From positions 310,001-374,000 of the forward strand of contig NZ_QYYD01000001.1 in assembly GCF_003591005.1 (NCBI RefSeq): a DNA stretch of 64,000 bases, read 5' to 3'. The notes beneath the pieces were generated by a model that saw nothing but the letters and a program-made list of their open reading frames with translations, ran no database searches and was not told where the DNA came from. The translations under genes and the position numbers were made by a program. How positions within the stretch are numbered: position 1 is the first letter of the stretch; each line of letters starts with the position of its first letter. Below, one piece after another: positions 1 to 8,759 of the stretch. This DNA is from Rhodopseudomonas palustris (GTDB lineage: Bacteria; Pseudomonadota; Alphaproteobacteria; Rhizobiales; Xanthobacteraceae).

Positions 1-582
1 GGCTGGTTTGCTGTAGCCATCACCACTGCCGGGAGCAGCCGAATCATCGGTCTGCTCTTCCTCCGGCTTGTTTTTCTTGAACCTCTTCAAGATGGTGTTT
101 TCAGGGTCATCCGGCAAGAGTGTCATCAACCAGTCACCGCTGCCTTGCAAAACTGTGCGAGACTTTGCGTTGACGACCCAATCCGGTCGCTGTTTCTCGG
201 GAACCAGCCAGTTGAAGAACAGATAGGCCACCACCACGATCAGCAGGCCGCGTGCGAGGCCGAACAGGAACCCGAGTGTGCGGTCGAGCGCGCCGATCCG
301 CGAATCCAGGATCATGTCGGAGATCCGCACGGTGATGATCGACACGATAATCAGCGTGCCGAGGAACACGCCGGCGATCACCACGACCGCCGCAACGGTG
401 TCGTTGGTGAAGTAGGTTTTGGCAGTCGGCAGCAGCTTCTGGAAGGCGTAGAGCGTGACCAGCGCCGCAGCGCCCCACGCGGCGATCGACAGCACTTCGC
501 GCATAAAGCCGCGGACCATCGCCAGCAGGCCGGATACCAACATCACCGCGAGGACAACGAAGTCGAGAATCGTAATCGGCAT
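1..582 (-). CDS. cvpA: CvpA family membrane protein (3' end cut by window)
   Basis: Inner-membrane protein of the CvpA (colicin V production) family. The start codon at 580-582 reads MPITILDFVVLAVM, and 194 residues are visible before the window edge with no stop, so the C-terminus is missing. Four hydrophobic segments can be seen at about residues 5-25, 30-47, 62-85 and 105-122, followed by a charged cytoplasmic tail rich in Lys, Glu and Asp. It lies directly downstream of radA on the same strand (207 bp gap), an order common in alphaproteobacteria. Its molecular role is unclear; the family name comes from a colicin V export phenotype. The identification rests on length, topology and position. 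Confidence 0.85.
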   Translation of the reverse strand, partial: MPITILDFVVLAVMLVSGLLAMVRGFMREVLSIAAWGAAALVTLYAFQKLLPTAKTYFTNDTVAAVVVIAGVFLGTLIIVSIITVRISDMILDSRIGALDRTLGFLFGLARGLLIVVVAYLFFNWLVPEKQRPDWVVNAKSRTVLQGSGDWLMTLLPDDPENTILKRFKKNKPEEEQTDDSAAPGSGDGYSKPA

Positions 583-789
583 CGGCCAGTCGGGTCCGCT
601 GGGTGTGCAAAACGGCGAATCGGTGCGTGCTGTCAGGGCACGCGACGGTGGTATGGCACGCTGCGCAAGGCGAGAAAACGGTCAACGACCTTTCGACACA
701 GCATCGTGCTGCCGTGTCGCGGGATGGTCGGCATTAACTCGTCCGCGCGCGCGTTGTATAACGGCGCGTTGCGCAAAGGTCACCCCGGA

Positions 790-2250
790 TCAGCTCTCGC
801 GCTGCCGGAATCGGGCCGGTGTGGCATTTTTCTCCGCACGGTCCGCCGGCTCGCGCTTGCGTGCGGCCGCGCGCGGTGTTCCGCGCGCTGCGATGTCGGC
901 CACCAGGCTGGTCAGGCCGCCGACGGTCTGCAGCGACAGCCCGGCATCGGACGGCGCATCGCCGCGGGCGGTCTCGGGCAGGATGGCCCGGCCGAAGCCG
1001 AGCTTGGCGGCTTCCTTCAGCCGCGCCGGCGTCTGCGCCACCGGCCGGACCGCGCCGGACAGCGAGATCTCGCCGAAATACACCGCGTCTGTCGGCAGCG
1101 GCGAGTTCGCCAGCGACGAGACGAGAGCCGCGGCGGCGGCGAGGTCGGCGGCCGGCTCGTTGATGCGCAGCCCGCCCGCGACGTTGAAGTAGACGTCGTA
1201 GCCTGACAGCTTGACGCCGCAATGCGCCTCGAGCACCGCCAGCACCATCGAGAGCCTTGCAGAGTCCCAGCCGACGACTGCACGCCGCGGTGTGCCGAGC
1301 GTGGTCGGCGCCACCAGCGCCTGCAATTCAACCAGCACCGGCCGAGTGCCTTCGATGCCGGCAAACACTGCAGTGCCAGGCGAACCAAGATCGCGTTCCG
1401 ACAGGAACAGCTCCGACGGGTTGCTGACCTCGCGCAGGCCAAGCCCGGTCATTTCGAACACGCCGATCTCGTCGGTCGGTCCGAAGCGGTTTTTCACCGA
1501 GCGCAGGATGCGGAACTGCTGCGAGCCTTCGCCTTCGAACGACAGCACCGCGTCGACCATGTGCTCGACCACGCGCGGTCCGGCGATCTGGCCGTCCTTG
1601 GTGACGTGGCCGACCAGGATGATCGCGGCGCCGCTCTTCTTGGCGAAGCGGATCAGCGCCTGCGCCGAGGCGCGAACCTGCGTCACGGTGCCGGGCGCCG
1701 ACTCCACCGTGTCGGTCCACATCGTCTGAATGGAGTCGATCACGATCAGGCGCGGCACGGCGCCTTCAGAAAGGGTTGCGATGATGTCTTCGACCGACGT
1801 CTCGGCGGCGAGTTCGACCGGCGCCGAGGCCAGGCCGAGCCGCTCGGCGCGTAGCCGCACCTGCGCGATCGCTTCTTCGCCGGAAATATAGACGGTGCGA
1901 TGGCCCGCCTTGGCCATCAGGCTGGTGGCCTGCGTCAGCAGCGTTGACTTGCCGATGCCGGGATCGCCGCCGACCAGCAGCACCGAGCCGCGCACGAAGC
2001 CGCCGCCGGTGACGCGGTCGAGTTCGGCGATGCCGGAGGTGAGGCGAGGCGCGTCCTGGGTCTTGCCGGCGAGCGACTCCAGCTTGAACGTCCGGCCGCG
2101 CCGCTTGGCGCGGATGCTGACCGGCACGGCGCTGTCGCCGGCTTCCTCGACCAGCGTGTTCCACTCGCCGCAAGCCTCGCACTTGCCCTGCCAGCGATTA
2201 TACGATGCGCCGCAATTCTGGCAGACGAATGTGGGGGAGGCTTTGGCCAT
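790..2250 (-). CDS. radA: DNA repair protein RadA
   Basis: RadA (Sms) is a RecA-like ATPase and branch-migration helicase acting on recombination intermediates. The 486-residue product starts at MAKASPTFVCQNCG. It has a C4 zinc finger (Cys10, 13, 24, 27), a Walker A motif GDPGIGKST at about 95-103, the RadA-specific KNRFG motif at about 255-260, and a Lon-like C-terminal domain. The open frame continues upstream to 2448, but the zinc finger normally begins within ten residues of the start, so 2250 was chosen. It is followed by cvpA on the same strand and diverges from a small membrane-protein gene at 2389. Confidence 0.95.
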   Translation of the reverse strand: MAKASPTFVCQNCGASYNRWQGKCEACGEWNTLVEEAGDSAVPVSIRAKRRGRTFKLESLAGKTQDAPRLTSGIAELDRVTGGGFVRGSVLLVGGDPGIGKSTLLTQATSLMAKAGHRTVYISGEEAIAQVRLRAERLGLASAPVELAAETSVEDIIATLSEGAVPRLIVIDSIQTMWTDTVESAPGTVTQVRASAQALIRFAKKSGAAIILVGHVTKDGQIAGPRVVEHMVDAVLSFEGEGSQQFRILRSVKNRFGPTDEIGVFEMTGLGLREVSNPSELFLSERDLGSPGTAVFAGIEGTRPVLVELQALVAPTTLGTPRRAVVGWDSARLSMVLAVLEAHCGVKLSGYDVYFNVAGGLRINEPAADLAAAAALVSSLANSPLPTDAVYFGEISLSGAVRPVAQTPARLKEAAKLGFGRAILPETARGDAPSDAGLSLQTVGGLTSLVADIAARGTPRAAARKREPADRAEKNATPARFRQRES

Positions 2251-2388
2251 GTTCAGATACGTCAGTGCTAAGAGCGAACGGGCCTCAAAATGTTCATATT
2301 TTGTTCTTTTCGTCAATATTGTCATTGTCCTTTTTCGACCGCAGTCCGTCACGACAGCGCGTCTGGGCTCGGATAAGATCGACGGCCG

Positions 2389-2643
2389 ATGCGAGACGAT
2401 GAGCGTAGGGTCTACGAGCGACGGAAATGGCGGCAGGTGGCGGGGCACTTCGTCATGGGCGCGGTGTTCGGCGCTGGCTTCGCGATCATCCTGCTGATCG
2501 GCAATTACTTCGGGCTGGCGAAGGTGATCGACACCAGTGAGGCACCGATGTTGATCCGTGTTGTCCTCGTCGTCGGCATCGCGGGTTCGTTTGCGTTCTG
2601 CGCGGCGATCACCGGCTTTCTATTCTTGGTACACGAAGACTGA
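2389..2643 (+). CDS. Small two-helix membrane protein, function unknown
   Basis: Predicted 84-residue protein with a basic, charged N-terminus (MRDDERRVYERRKWRQ) and two hydrophobic stretches at about residues 18-42 and 54-80, so probably a two-helix inner-membrane protein. It is transcribed away from radA and followed by a perfect inverted repeat. I do not recognise the family. The amphipathic N-terminus plus two clean transmembrane segments support a real gene. An ATG ten bases further downstream is out of frame, so the start is fairly secure. Confidence 0.6.
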   Translation: MRDDERRVYERRKWRQVAGHFVMGAVFGAGFAIILLIGNYFGLAKVIDTSEAPMLIRVVLVVGIAGSFAFCAAITGFLFLVHED

Positions 2644-2662
2644 AAGGCAGGGTTGGGCCTCT

Positions 2663-2736
2663 CGTCATTGCGAGCGCAGCGAAGCAATCCAGCCCCGCGC
2701 ACTGCGCTCGATTGCTTCGCTGCGCTCGCAATGACG
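2663..2736. repeat. 27-bp perfect inverted repeat (REP-like intergenic palindrome)
   Basis: Arms at 2663-2689 (CGTCATTGCGAGCGCAGCGA then AGCAATC) and 2710-2736 are exact reverse complements, separated by 20 bases. The palindrome lies between two converging genes, the 2389 membrane-protein gene and alr, so it may also act as a bidirectional terminator, although there is no T-run. Its sequence differs from the palindromes at 36-42 kb. Confidence 0.85.
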
Positions 2737-2764
2737 GGGCGAGGTTGTACGTGAAAGCGCGGCC

Positions 2765-4012
2765 TCAGCTTGCCGGTGCCACCGGCTCCGCAGGTGCGAT
2801 CGTCGGCGCTGTCGCTGCGTTCGCCTCGCCGCCCTTGTAGATCCGCGCATAGCGCGGGCCGAGGCTGGTCAGGACTTCGTAGCCGATGGTGCCGAACGGG
2901 CGGGCGAGTTCGTCGACGGTGATGCCGTCGCCGATCAGTGTCGCCATCTGGCCGCGGCGCGCGGCGTTGGCGGGCAGTTCGGTGACATCCACCGCCATCA
3001 GGTCCATGGAGATGCGGCCGGCGATCGGACAGCGCTGACCGGCGATGATCACGTCGGCGCCACGGGTGCCATCGTTGGATCCTGCGGCACGGAAGTAACC
3101 GTCCGCATAGCCTGCCGACAACACCGCGATCTTGGTCGGCCGTCGCGCACTCCAGGTCGCGCCGTAGCCGACGGTGTCGCCGCGCTCGACGTTGCGGACC
3201 TGCACGATCCGCGCCTTGAGGTCGACCACAGGCTGCATCGGATTGTCGGATTCCGGCGTCGGATTGACGCCATACATCGCCGCGCCGGGGCGGACCATGT
3301 CGAACTGAAACTGCGCGCCGAGAAAGATGCCCGACGAGGCCGACAGCGAAGCCGGCACGCCGGTGAACTGGCTGGCGATCTCGCGAAATGTCGCGACCTG
3401 CTTGGCATTGATCGGGTGATTGGGGGCCTCCGCCGCGACCAGATGGCTCATCACCAGCGTGATGCCGTGGTCGCCGGCGGCGATGCGCGGCACGATGCCC
3501 TGCGCCTCGGTGACGGTGAGGCCGAGCCGGTTCATGCCGGTGTCGATATGGATCGCGGCGCCGCCGCTCCAGCCGGTGCGGCGGCAGTAGACGTCCCATT
3601 CGGCGAGTTCATACAGGTCGCCGATCACCGGACGGCAATTCAGTTTGGCGAATTCGTCGCCGGTGGTCTGGAAGAAGCCGTCGAGCACATAGATCGTGGC
3701 CTCCGGCGCGACGGCGCGTACCGCGGCGGCTTCGCCCAGCGTGGCGACGAAGAACGTCTTGCAGCCCGCGGCGGCAAGCGCGCGCGTGACAGGGCCGGTG
3801 CCGCAGCCATAGGCGTCGCCCTTGACGACCGCCGCGGCCTCGGCCGGCACCGCCGTCTTCTCGAGCTTTCGCCAATTCGCCACGACAGCGTCGAGGTCGA
3901 TGGTGAGGACGCCGGGTGCGGTTGCTGTCGACGCTGCCAGGGCTGCTGCCTTGGCGGCCTCCGGAGTCAGCAGGCTGGCAACGGTCGCGTTGGGGTCGGG
4001 CAGAATGTTCAT
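2765..4012 (-). CDS. alr: Alanine racemase
   Basis: PLP-dependent racemase that makes D-alanine for peptidoglycan. The 415-residue product has the PLP-lysine motif as AVVKGDAYGCG (Lys64; the usual form is VVKANAYGHG) and a later VGYGATWSARRPTKIAVL segment matching the family's second catalytic region, followed by GYADGY. The N-terminal 33 residues are Ala-rich and precede the TIM barrel. The frame stays open to 4069, but MNILPDPNATV at 4012 is the more reasonable start. It is convergent with the 2389 gene and lies downstream of dnaB on the same strand. Confidence 0.93.
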   Translation of the reverse strand: MNILPDPNATVASLLTPEAAKAAALAASTATAPGVLTIDLDAVVANWRKLEKTAVPAEAAAVVKGDAYGCGTGPVTRALAAAGCKTFFVATLGEAAAVRAVAPEATIYVLDGFFQTTGDEFAKLNCRPVIGDLYELAEWDVYCRRTGWSGGAAIHIDTGMNRLGLTVTEAQGIVPRIAAGDHGITLVMSHLVAAEAPNHPINAKQVATFREIASQFTGVPASLSASSGIFLGAQFQFDMVRPGAAMYGVNPTPESDNPMQPVVDLKARIVQVRNVERGDTVGYGATWSARRPTKIAVLSAGYADGYFRAAGSNDGTRGADVIIAGQRCPIAGRISMDLMAVDVTELPANAARRGQMATLIGDGITVDELARPFGTIGYEVLTSLGPRYARIYKGGEANAATAPTIAPAEPVAPAS

Positions 4013-4153
4013 GTCTTGCACTCTAGCGGTCTGGCACCGCGCGCACAGCTCTGTGCGGCGAACACACACCCATCAAAAATCACAGAGCTCCCACCCTGAT
4101 CCTATCAGAATAGAAGCTCTGGTTGAGCCGGAAATGCGATCCGCTACGTTGCT

Positions 4154-5647
4154 TCAGCCTCGGTCGGGCAGATGACTGTCGTCGGCGAGGTCGCTGAAGC
4201 GGGTGAACTGGCCTTCGAACTGCAGGTCGACGGTGCCGGTCGGGCCGTGGCGCTGCTTGGCGATGATGACTTCGGCCTTGCCATGGACCAGGTCCATCTC
4301 GGTCGCCCATTTTTCGTGCTCCGGCGTACCGGGACGTGGCTCCTTGTTCTGCAGATAATATTCTTCCCGGAACACGAAGATCACCACGTCGGCGTCCTGC
4401 TCGATCGATCCGGATTCGCGCAGGTCCGAAAGTTGCGGACGCTTGTCGTCGCGGGACTCTACCTGTCGCGACAGCTGCGACAGCGCGATCACCGGGACGT
4501 TCAGCTCCTTCGCCAGCGCCTTCAGGCTGGTGGTGATCTCGGTGACTTCCTGGACACGGCTGTCGCCCTTTTTGCTCGAGCCCTGCAGTAGCTGGATGTA
4601 GTCGACCACGATCAGGTCGAGGCCCTTCTGCCGCTTCAGCCGGCGGGCACGGGCGGTGAGCTGGGAAATGGCGAGGCCGCCGGTTTCGTCGACGAACAGC
4701 GGCAGCGACTGCAGTTCGATCGAGTAGTCGCGGATTTTGTCGAAGTCGGCATCGCTGATGCCGCCGCGGCGGATTTTGCTCGAGGCGATCTCGGTCTGCT
4801 CGGCGAGAATACGGGTGGCGAGCTGCTCGGCGCTCATTTCGCACGAGAAGAAGCCGACGATGCCGCCGTTGACCGTCTTTGTGGTGCCGTCGGGTTGCAC
4901 TTCGCCGCGATAGGCCTTGGCGACGTTGTAGGCGATGTTGGTGGCGAGCGCGGTCTTGCCCATGCCGGGACGGCCGGCGAGTACGATCAAGTCGGAATGC
5001 TGCAGCCCGCCCATCCGTGTGTCGAGATCGCGCAGGCCGGTCGAGATGCCGGACAGCTTGCCGTCGCGCTGAAACGCCTTGGCGGCCATGTCCACCGCGG
5101 TGGTCAGCGCTTGCGAGAATTTCTGGAAGCCGCCGTCGTAGCGCCCGGACTCGGCGAGTTCGTACAGCCGGCGTTCGGCGTCCTCGATCTGGTTACGCGG
5201 CGCGAAATCGACCGGCGCGTCGAACGCGACGTTGACCATGTCGGTGCCGATGCCAATCAGGTCGCGGCGCAGCGACAATTCGTAGATCGTGCGGCCGTAA
5301 TCCTGAGCGTTGATGATGGTGGTGGCTTCGGCCGCCAGCCGCGCCAGATATTGCGCGACCGTCAAGCCGCCGAGATCGAGATCGGCGGACAGGAAGGTTT
5401 TCAGCGTGATCGGCGTCGCCACCTTGCCGGCACGGATGAGGCTGGCGGCGGTGTCGAAGATCGTCTGATGGATTGGTTCGAAGAAGTGCTTGGCTTCGAG
5501 GAAGTCCGACACCCGATAGAAGGCGTCGTTGTTCACCAAGAGGGCGCCGAGCAGCGCTTGTTCCGCCTCGATATTGTGGGGCGCGGTCCGATAGGCCGGC
5601 GCCGCAACATCGGGCGCGAGCTTCAGAACGTTCGAATCAGTGGCCAT
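4154..5647 (-). CDS. dnaB: Replicative DNA helicase DnaB
   Basis: Hexameric helicase of the replication fork. The 497-residue product has the N-terminal DnaB domain (about 23-125) and a RecA-like C-terminal domain with Walker A GRPGMGKT at 225-232 and a Walker B region near IVVDYIQLLQG. Length matches the family. The start MATDSNVLKLAP at 5647 was preferred over an upstream in-frame ATG because the extension is basic and not DnaB-like. alr follows after 141 bp on the same strand; the 320 bp upstream hold no gene. Confidence 0.96.
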   Translation of the reverse strand: MATDSNVLKLAPDVAAPAYRTAPHNIEAEQALLGALLVNNDAFYRVSDFLEAKHFFEPIHQTIFDTAASLIRAGKVATPITLKTFLSADLDLGGLTVAQYLARLAAEATTIINAQDYGRTIYELSLRRDLIGIGTDMVNVAFDAPVDFAPRNQIEDAERRLYELAESGRYDGGFQKFSQALTTAVDMAAKAFQRDGKLSGISTGLRDLDTRMGGLQHSDLIVLAGRPGMGKTALATNIAYNVAKAYRGEVQPDGTTKTVNGGIVGFFSCEMSAEQLATRILAEQTEIASSKIRRGGISDADFDKIRDYSIELQSLPLFVDETGGLAISQLTARARRLKRQKGLDLIVVDYIQLLQGSSKKGDSRVQEVTEITTSLKALAKELNVPVIALSQLSRQVESRDDKRPQLSDLRESGSIEQDADVVIFVFREEYYLQNKEPRPGTPEHEKWATEMDLVHGKAEVIIAKQRHGPTGTVDLQFEGQFTRFSDLADDSHLPDRG

Positions 5648-5967
5648 AGCTCTCGATTGTTCTTTCGAATTTGTCGGATGCGGGGCGGGACTAAAGCGCC
5701 GATTCCGGCCGTTGCGGAAGCTGCAATCCGCGTTATGCACCAGCCTTGGCAAGAGATGTGGATGACCCACAGGTCGTGGGGCCATGGGCTTGACGGGTTG
5801 CGATCACCCGGCCGGGATCTTTGTTGAACCTACAGCACGGCGCCGAACACTCATCTGGAGCGGAACCTTTGGGGCGCTGCGATCGTGCGAGCTCAAGGAG
5901 TTCGGAACGGTTCGACGATCGCGCGGTTGATAACGTAATATTTCGAAGACGAAACAGGGCAACGGCG
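5648..5967. other. Intergenic region between divergent dnaB and a small gene
   Basis: A 320-bp stretch without a convincing gene. It must contain the dnaB promoter (minus strand) and the promoter of the small plus-strand gene at 5968. Two GGAAC boxes are present at 5861-5865 and 5904-5908, discussed with the promoter entry. Confidence 0.6.
5904..5928 (+). promoter_or_regulatory. Possible EcfG-type general stress promoter
   Basis: GGAAC at 5904-5908, a 16-base spacer, then GGTT at 5925-5928. The alphaproteobacterial EcfG consensus is GGAAC-N16/17-CGTT, so this matches 8 of 9 positions. The site is about 40 bases upstream of the 66-codon gene at 5968. A second GGAAC at 5861 is followed by CGTG after 17 bases. 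Inference only. Confidence 0.35.
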
Positions 5968-6168
5968 ATGGCGCATCAACAGCGATCCGACGGCTCCGAC
6001 CAGCGATGGCTGGCTTCGTTGATCGAGACGTTCGAGGATGTGTCGCGCACCGAAGTGCGTTCGGTTCCGTGCAGCCACGCCTTGTTGCGCGACGCGCGTG
6101 CGCATCTGGCAGCGCCGAAAGACGTGCCCGGATCGCGTCCGCCGAAACGCGTGCGCCGTGTGGCGTGA
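5968..6168 (+). CDS. Small hypothetical protein
   Basis: A 66-residue reading frame starting MAHQQRSDGSDQRWLASLIE, with an acidic-amphipathic middle (LASLIETFEDVSRTEVRSV) and a basic Arg/Lys/Pro-rich tail. No known family is recognised. It converges with cfa, whose stop is only 6 bases away, and has a possible EcfG-type promoter upstream, which would make it a stress-induced small protein. No hydrophobic segment. It is called on coding-like composition and position, so confidence is moderate. Confidence 0.45.
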   Translation: MAHQQRSDGSDQRWLASLIETFEDVSRTEVRSVPCSHALLRDARAHLAAPKDVPGSRPPKRVRRVA

Positions 6169-6174
6169 CGCCGG

Positions 6175-7443
6175 CTACTCGCCCGCCGCTTGCAGCTGGG
6201 TCGCCGGCTGCTCTTCTACTCCTCTCAGACGCTGCTCCTCACGCATGATGTAGTCGCGCGTGATGGGGACGATGCCCTGTCGTTTGGTAAGCTGGATCTG
6301 GAATACCATCGTATTTTGCTTGCGGAAGCTCATCTCGGACGCAGCCAGGTAAAACTCCCACATTCGTACGAACCGCGCATCGTAGAGCCGCTCGGCGTCC
6401 TCGCGCCGAGCAAGGAAGCGCTCCCGCCAGGCCTTGAGTGTCTCGGCATAGTGCAGCCGCAGGATTTCGATATCGCAGACGAGGAGGCCTGCGCGCTCGA
6501 TCGCCGGCAGCACTTCAGACAGAGCCGGCAGATAGCCGCCCGGGAAGATGTACTTGGCGATCCAGGGATTGGTAAAGCCAGGTCCCTCTGAGCGACCGAT
6601 GGAATGCAAGAGCATCACGCCGTCCGGGCCAAGGAGTTCGGCGCAGCGGCGGAAGTAGGTGTCATAGTGGGTGACACCGACATGCTCGAACATCCCGACC
6701 GAAACGATGCGGTCGTATGGGCCAGGAATGTCGCGATAGTCCTCCAGCAGGAACCGCGTGGTCGAAGACAGCCCACGCTCCGCGGCACGGTTGCCTGCAA
6801 CCTGCAACTGCTCCCGTGACAGCGTCACCCCCGTGACGTCGGCGCCGCAAGTCTCGGCCAGATAAAGCGCAAGGCCGCCCCAGCCCGAGCCGATGTCGAG
6901 CACATGGTGACCGGCCCGAACCAGCAGTTTGGCCGCGATGTGCCGTTTCTTGGCGAGTTGTGCGTCGTCAAGGCTGGCATCCGGCGATTCGTAATAGGCA
7001 CAGCTGTATTGTTTGTCGGCATCCAGGAAGAGCGAGTACAGCCGACCGTCGAGGTCGTAATGATGCGCGACATTGTCGCGTGAACGGGGGCGGGGATTGA
7101 ACTGGTGGAGCGACCGCGTGAGGTATCGCATCCAGCCATGCAGTTTGGTCCACCGCGGCGTCCAGTCGGGTTGATCCATGACAACCGCGAGCAGGTCGGC
7201 AATCGTGCCGCGCTCCATCGTCAGCTCGCCGTCCATATAGATTTCGCCGAGCGCGAGTTCGGGATCGGATAACAGACGTCGTTGAGCGGAGGTCGAGGTA
7301 AACCGCGCATGGACCGGAGGACCCGTACCGTCGCCGCAGGAAAAGGTTAGGCCACCGGCAGTGGTGAAGGTCAGTGCACCACGCTTGATGAATTGCCCCA
7401 GAAGAAGGCGCAGCAGCTTGTCCATCGCTTTGTCCAACGACAT
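6175..7443 (-). CDS. cfa: Cyclopropane-fatty-acyl-phospholipid synthase
   Basis: Methylates cis-unsaturated acyl chains of membrane phospholipids with S-adenosylmethionine. The 422-residue product has the class I methyltransferase glycine-rich loop VLDIGSGWGG at 181-190, the CFA signatures VAHHYDL (125-131) and QYSCAYY (145-151), and GMFEHVG further on. The start MSLDKAMDKLL at 7443 gives the normal family length; the frame runs on to 7614 without a better candidate. It converges with the small gene at 5968 and diverges from the secreted protein at 7675. Confidence 0.93.
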   Translation of the reverse strand: MSLDKAMDKLLRLLLGQFIKRGALTFTTAGGLTFSCGDGTGPPVHARFTSTSAQRRLLSDPELALGEIYMDGELTMERGTIADLLAVVMDQPDWTPRWTKLHGWMRYLTRSLHQFNPRPRSRDNVAHHYDLDGRLYSLFLDADKQYSCAYYESPDASLDDAQLAKKRHIAAKLLVRAGHHVLDIGSGWGGLALYLAETCGADVTGVTLSREQLQVAGNRAAERGLSSTTRFLLEDYRDIPGPYDRIVSVGMFEHVGVTHYDTYFRRCAELLGPDGVMLLHSIGRSEGPGFTNPWIAKYIFPGGYLPALSEVLPAIERAGLLVCDIEILRLHYAETLKAWRERFLARREDAERLYDARFVRMWEFYLAASEMSFRKQNTMVFQIQLTKRQGIVPITRDYIMREEQRLRGVEEQPATQLQAAGE

Positions 7444-7674
7444 TTTGACGCACTCAAGCAAGAACCTTGCCGGACGCTGGCGAGTTCCCGCGCCGGGCGC
7501 GTAGCTGGTCTGCGATGGTCGGAAGATTACGTGGGCGCTGTGATCTGCCTTAAAAAAAGGGTGCTTCCGTCGGTGGTGGGTGCGGAAATGGCGGATCTGG
7601 CCGCTTCCATTCATCGGGCAATCGGCTAAAAGGTTCGCGCCGCGCGGGCGGCTGTCATGGTAATGGAGAATCGA

Positions 7675-8658
7675 ATGTTCAGCCGAGCGCTCACTTCAGC
7701 GGCGGTGATGCTTCTGATCGGCTCCATCGCGGCAGTGACGGGTAGCGCGGAGGCGCAGAACCTGGAGGCGGGCAAGAGCCCTGCGCAGATATTCTCGGGC
7801 GCTTGCGCCGCCTGTCACAAAGGCGCCCGCGGCCTCGTCCGCACCGTTCCGCCGAATGCGTTGCCGTCATTCCTCAGGCAGCACTACACAACAAGCAGCG
7901 ATATGGCCGCGATGCTCGCGTCCTATCTGATCTCCAATGGCGCGACAGATACCCGCTACAGGCAAGGCGACCCGCGCGCCGAGCCGGGCCAATCCGACGG
8001 CCGGAGAAGCCGCAGACAGCGTCAGCGCACGGAAGAGCAGGTCTCCCCGGAGGCGGCTCGCCCCGAGGTGGCCGCGCCGGCCGACGAGGCGCCGCGCCGT
8101 CGCGGCAAGCGGCAACGCCGGCCGGAGGCCGAGCAGCAGCAACCGGCGGACGGTGCCGCTGTTGTAGAGCCTGCCGCTCCCGCGGCAACTGCTCCGCCGA
8201 AGGAGCGGCGCAAGCGTGGCCGCAAGGAGAAACCCGCGCAAGCGGTCCCGGCCAATACCGAGCCGGCCAAATCCGAAACGCCCAGCGAGGCTGCCAAGCC
8301 GGACGCGCCCAAGCTCGAGACTTCCAAGCCTGAGACCTCGAAGCCTGAGTCTCGCCAGACTGAGACTCCAAGGACGGAGGCTCCCGCGGCCGAAACGCCG
8401 ACTGCGCAGCCCGAGCGGGTGACGCCTCCGGCCGAGGCTCCAGTCCGCGCCGATCCGGTGCCAGCGGTGACGCCCGCGCCGGCACCAGAACCACTACCAG
8501 CACCAGCCGAGCCTTCGCGCCCGCTGGCTGGTCCGCAGCCGGCGAAGCCAACCGAACCGCCGGCGTCGTCCTCCTCGTCCGGTGAGCCATCGATCGCGGT
8601 AACGCCGAGTCCGCCGCCACCGCCGTCGGGCACAGCGGATGTGCCGGTCTCCCGATAG
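7675..8658 (+). CDS. Secreted CXXCH (cytochrome-c-like) protein with Pro/Ala/Glu-rich tail
   Basis: The 327-residue product has a signal peptide (residues 1-27, ending GSAEA), then a short domain with one heme-c motif CAACH at 44-48, so it may bind heme in the periplasm. From about residue 90 it becomes a low-complexity tail: basic Arg/Lys runs, then imperfect ETSKPE/TEAP repeats and Pro-Ala-rich sequence to the end. In-frame ATGs exist at 7657 and 7663, but GGAG at 7665-7668 sits six bases before the ATG at 7675, which was chosen. It ends at a bidirectional terminator shared with rplI. No exact family is recognised. Confidence 0.75.
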   Translation: MFSRALTSAAVMLLIGSIAAVTGSAEAQNLEAGKSPAQIFSGACAACHKGARGLVRTVPPNALPSFLRQHYTTSSDMAAMLASYLISNGATDTRYRQGDPRAEPGQSDGRRSRRQRQRTEEQVSPEAARPEVAAPADEAPRRRGKRQRRPEAEQQQPADGAAVVEPAAPAATAPPKERRKRGRKEKPAQAVPANTEPAKSETPSEAAKPDAPKLETSKPETSKPESRQTETPRTEAPAAETPTAQPERVTPPAEAPVRADPVPAVTPAPAPEPLPAPAEPSRPLAGPQPAKPTEPPASSSSSGEPSIAVTPSPPPPPSGTADVPVSR

Positions 8659-8690
8659 GGGATCTGCTCCCGCTGAAGCTGACAGATACA

Positions 8691-8721
8691 AATAAGCCCG
8701 GCGCGCAGCGCCGGGCTTATT
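8691..8721. terminator. Bidirectional rho-independent terminator
   Basis: A perfect 14-bp stem (8691-8704 with 8708-8721) closed by a 3-base loop, starting AATAAGCCCGGCGC and ending GCGCCGGGCTTATT. It lies between the converging CXXCH-protein gene and rplI. The A/T at the stem ends provide the U-tract in either direction. Confidence 0.85.
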
Positions 8722-8759
8722 GTTTGGCCGGATGGCCGCCCGAAGGCGGCCGCCGTTGC

